DNA of 64,000 bases from Lachnospiraceae bacterium. GTDB taxonomy: Bacteria > Bacillota > Clostridia > Lachnospirales > Lachnospiraceae. Positions 63,456-64,000 of this stretch are shown here, in pieces; positions within the stretch are counted from its first letter, which is position 1, and the number at the start of each line of letters is the position of its first letter. The notes beneath the pieces are model-generated. The model saw only the letters and a program-made list of their open reading frames with translations, did no database searches and was not told where the DNA came from. The translations under genes and the position numbers were made by a program. The DNA lies in the NCBI GenBank assembly GCA_022791755.1, contig JAAVZR010000027.1:1-64000 (forward strand), given 5' to 3'.

Positions 63456-64000
63456 ATGGCGGTATGGCTGAAATCCATGGTAATCCCTGTGGGCCTGACA
63501 GCAGCGGAGCTGTTTTTGCTGCGGTATCTGGTCTACGGAAAGAAACGATATAAAAGATCTGGCACACTGCCGTCACAGGTTGTACTGGCAGTGTTTTTTT
63601 GTGTCGGCGTTTTTTTACAGGTGAGTCGTTTTTGGGGCAGCAGCGGCATGGGGTCCTACCTGAAAATACTGGTAAAGGCGGCGTATTACTATCTGATTCT
63701 GACCGGCTATCTGAACATTAACAGAAGGCTGGCTTTTTATTATCTGGTGATCTTTTATATACCGGTGGATGTCTGCGATCTGGCGGTGTTTGTGACAATG
63801 CTCAGAAACTGGGGGATCGATGTGAGCGGATCCGGGCTGATGCCGGGGCAGGCGTTTATCTATCTGTGGATCAGCTTTCTGCTGCGTCTGCTGGTACTGT
63901 CTGTGATACGGCGGTTTATGGATGAGAATCATCAGAGAAGTCTGAGCGGTATGCAGATGATTCTGATCGTCATAGCTGTGCTGCCCTTTTTATATATGAG
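63456..64000 (+). CDS. Membrane protein, truncated by the window edge (possible GHKL sensor kinase)
   Basis: An open frame from ATG at 63456 to the window end, at least 181 residues, with five or more hydrophobic helices (about 7-24, 35-51, 58-75, 82-99, 120-140, 155-175). It begins directly behind the LytTR regulator. LytTR regulators usually pair with GHKL kinases of six to seven helices (AgrC/VirS-like), so that identity is likely, but the kinase part is outside the window and cannot be confirmed. Confidence 0.6.
   Translation, partial: MAVWLKSMVIPVGLTAAELFLLRYLVYGKKRYKRSGTLPSQVVLAVFFCVGVFLQVSRFWGSSGMGSYLKILVKAAYYYLILTGYLNINRRLAFYYLVIFYIPVDVCDLAVFVTMLRNWGIDVSGSGLMPGQAFIYLWISFLLRLLVLSVIRRFMDENHQRSLSGMQMILIVIAVLPFLYM

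Overview
The window reads as chromosomal DNA of an anaerobic, spore-forming gut Firmicute, most likely a Lachnospiraceae (Clostridium cluster XIVa) member. The basis is gene content: Rex, a group-A [FeFe] hydrogenase with a GltD-like partner, rubredoxin, a SpoIID-domain protein, PPi-type phosphofructokinase, a DUF4250 protein, CIRCE-like and Bacillus-type LexA sites, and lipoproteins with Thr/Ala-rich linkers. Most genes lie on the + strand, use a GC-rich codon pattern and have strong Shine-Dalgarno sites. No rRNA, tRNA or CRISPR array was seen. All calls come from reading the sequence; no database search was run.

Layout. 0-5 kb: a GC-rich hairpin repeat (copy 1), asparaginase, rex with its own promoter and a Rex-like site, acpS, a MazF-type toxin without a visible antitoxin, a CBS/CorC protein and yebC. 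5-14.3 kb: an oligopeptide ABC transporter (oppA-B-C-D-F) in which OppA, OppC, OppD and OppF are all enlarged, followed by a small membrane protein. 14.4-22 kb: amidohydrolase, an ogt-nfo DNA-repair pair, an MBOAT/DHHW acyltransferase pair, a pseudouridine synthase, and a PspA/SPFH-zinc-ribbon membrane-stress pair. 22.3-25.9 kb: an NAD(P)-oxidoreductase and [FeFe] hydrogenase pair. 26-30 kb: a polysaccharide deacetylase whose start lies inside a large hairpin, hairpin repeat copy 2, a blaI-blaR1 regulatory pair and a decayed Fic gene. 30-35.2 kb: LCP protein, enolase, secG, smpB, a ROK sugar kinase and tmRNA.

35.24-41.43 kb is an apparent island. It begins two bases after the tmRNA 3' end and is bounded by a perfect 22-bp inverted repeat. 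It holds a PRD-type regulator, a complete mannose-family PTS (IIA, IIB, IIC, IID), a ChbG/YdjC deacetylase and the C-terminal remnant of a transposase, and it looks more AT-rich than its surroundings. After it come rubredoxin, a zinc-ribbon membrane protein, clpB with a CIRCE-like operator, and a two-gene radical SAM plus DUF4130 DNA-repair operon whose promoter is flanked by two LexA-like boxes. Then follow deoB, 6S RNA, a SpoIID protein and hairpin repeat copy 3. A GDP-fucose operon (gmd, rmlD-like, fcl, manC) lies opposite an AraC regulator, followed by pfp (minus strand), an FMN-binding lipoprotein, a double-receiver hybrid histidine kinase, a LytTR regulator and a truncated membrane protein at the window edge.

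The two observations I rate highest are (i) the three-copy ~150-nt hairpin family, whose arms differ between copies yet stay self-complementary within each copy, and (ii) the SOS-box-flanked radical SAM/DUF4130 operon, a repair or modification system of unknown chemistry.
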